Source: Neobacillus sp. PS3-40 (lineage in GTDB: Bacteria; Bacillota; Bacilli; Bacillales; Cytobacillaceae). Taken from it: a stretch of DNA of 64,000 bases. The stretch is from NCBI RefSeq assembly GCF_030915485.1, contig NZ_CP133266.1, positions 1,550,001-1,614,000 on the forward strand, read 5' to 3'. The first letter of the stretch is position 1, and every line of letters starts with the position of its first letter. Below, piece by piece: positions 63,481 through 64,000 of this stretch. Both the position numbers and the translations under genes were made by a program. A model generated the notes under the pieces. The model had not been told where the DNA came from. It worked only from the letters and a program-made list of their open reading frames with translations, and made no database searches.

Positions 63481-63582
63481 TCGCAAAAGAGAGGTATATT
63501 TTCGCAAATAAACCATGGTTTTTCGCAAATGAAATGGGCCTTTTTACAAATAAACCCCACTTTTTCGCAAATAAACCATCTC
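63478..63582. repeat. intergenic array, five copies of TTTTCGCAAA at exact 21-bp spacing
   Basis: The CGCAAA element lies at 63482, 63503, 63524, 63545 (TACAAA) and 63566. Units 2, 4 and 5 extend to CGCAAATAAACC or TACAAATAAACC. The array begins on the T tract of the terminator. The spacing is the same as the 58323-58427 array, but the sequence is unrelated. Confidence 0.8.
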
Positions 63583-63614
63583 GATCCATAAAAAAAATCA
63601 TTCTTCACATAAAT

Positions 63615-64000
63615 TTAGAAATGATGGTTGGAAATAAAAAAATAACATCTTTCTAAATGGAAATACAACCATTGAATAGATAAACGAACGACTTTTTTCC
63701 TTAATGGACCACCTAGTTTCTTTACTGAAACTATTTCATTAAGAAGCTTATATAAATAGATAAATGCGATAATACAAATCCCCGACATAAGGAAATTAAG
63801 GAGCTGTTCAGTCAAAATACTCACGGTATAAATTTCAACCCCATATTTTGTTAGTAGATTTATTAATAGGAGGGCATAAACAAATTCACGAATACCATTA
63901 AAGAAGGTTAACATTTTCAGGATACGTAGGCCCCTTTTTTCAACTAGTAACTCTTTTGTCAAACTCCTGTCATACCCTTGCTGTTCTAAAATGTCTAATG
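63615..64000 (-). CDS. membrane protein of unknown function (5' end outside window)
   Basis: The frame stays open to base 64000, so the TTG at 63962 is probably not the start. The visible part (LDILEQQGYDRSLTKELL, then VEKRGLRILK) is followed by two hydrophobic stretches (about FVYALLLINLL and FLMSGICIIAFIYLYKLL) and a basic end. It shows no motif I can assign. An ABC-type or regulatory membrane protein is possible, but there is no evidence for either. Confidence 0.55.
   Translation of the reverse strand, partial: LDILEQQGYDRSLTKELLVEKRGLRILKMLTFFNGIREFVYALLLINLLTKYGVEIYTVSILTEQLLNFLMSGICIIAFIYLYKLLNEIVSVKKLGGPLRKKVVRLSIQWLYFHLERCYFFISNHHF

Overview
The window comes from a low-GC Gram-positive bacterium of the family Bacillaceae, probably Neobacillus, Mesobacillus or a close relative. 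The evidence is AT-rich DNA, strong AGGAGG-type ribosome binding sites with frequent TTG and GTG starts, a Bacillus-type eps operon with its EAR leader RNA, a SinR-like regulator, an S-box (SAM-I) riboswitch ahead of a metI-metC-yitJ-metH operon, and a CheV/soluble-receptor pair. The exact species cannot be read from the sequence.

Layout. 1-10.8 kb is housekeeping and accessory: a DsbA-like thioredoxin (cut by the window edge), a CDF metal exporter, a copper nitrite reductase lipoprotein (nirK) behind a textbook Fnr-box promoter, a LigB-type dioxygenase with a divergent HxlR regulator, a lactonase, two chemoreceptors with CheV, and a Tat-exported YkuE-like phosphoesterase. 11.1-43.1 kb is one very long minus-strand exopolysaccharide (EPS) operon of about 30 genes. 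It reads epsA-epsB-EAR RNA-epsC-gtaB-epsD and then polymerase, flippase, many GT2/GT4 glycosyltransferases, CDP-glycerol transfer genes, a SinR-like gene, a deacetylase/leucine-rich-repeat fusion and a decayed ROK kinase. 43.1-50.3 kb, also minus strand, is a complete paeninodin-type lasso-peptide cluster. Its 41-codon precursor gene (47933-48058, TTG start) is too short for routine gene calling. 50.3-58.3 kb is the methionine operon. 58.5-63.6 kb holds two MarR regulators, each with an adjacent MFS drug exporter and a palindromic operator, plus a short FAD protein. The right edge cuts a membrane-protein gene.

How it fits together. The lasso and EPS operons lie head to tail. Each leader carries near-perfect 16-bp palindromes of the form GTTCTTT-N2-AAAGAAC, the architecture known for SinR operators. 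In the EPS promoter the palindrome fills the spacer between TTGACA and TATTAT. A SinR-like gene lies inside the EPS operon, so matrix synthesis and lasso-peptide production may share one repressor. The distal EPS operon has several terminator-like hairpins, which would explain the need for the EAR antitermination element after epsB.

Other notable structure: two intergenic arrays of different sequence, each with five copies of a short motif at exactly 21-bp spacing, each just downstream of an intrinsic terminator (58323-58427 and 63478-63582). No tRNA, rRNA, CRISPR, insertion sequence or phage gene was seen. All function calls are by reading motifs; no database search was run.
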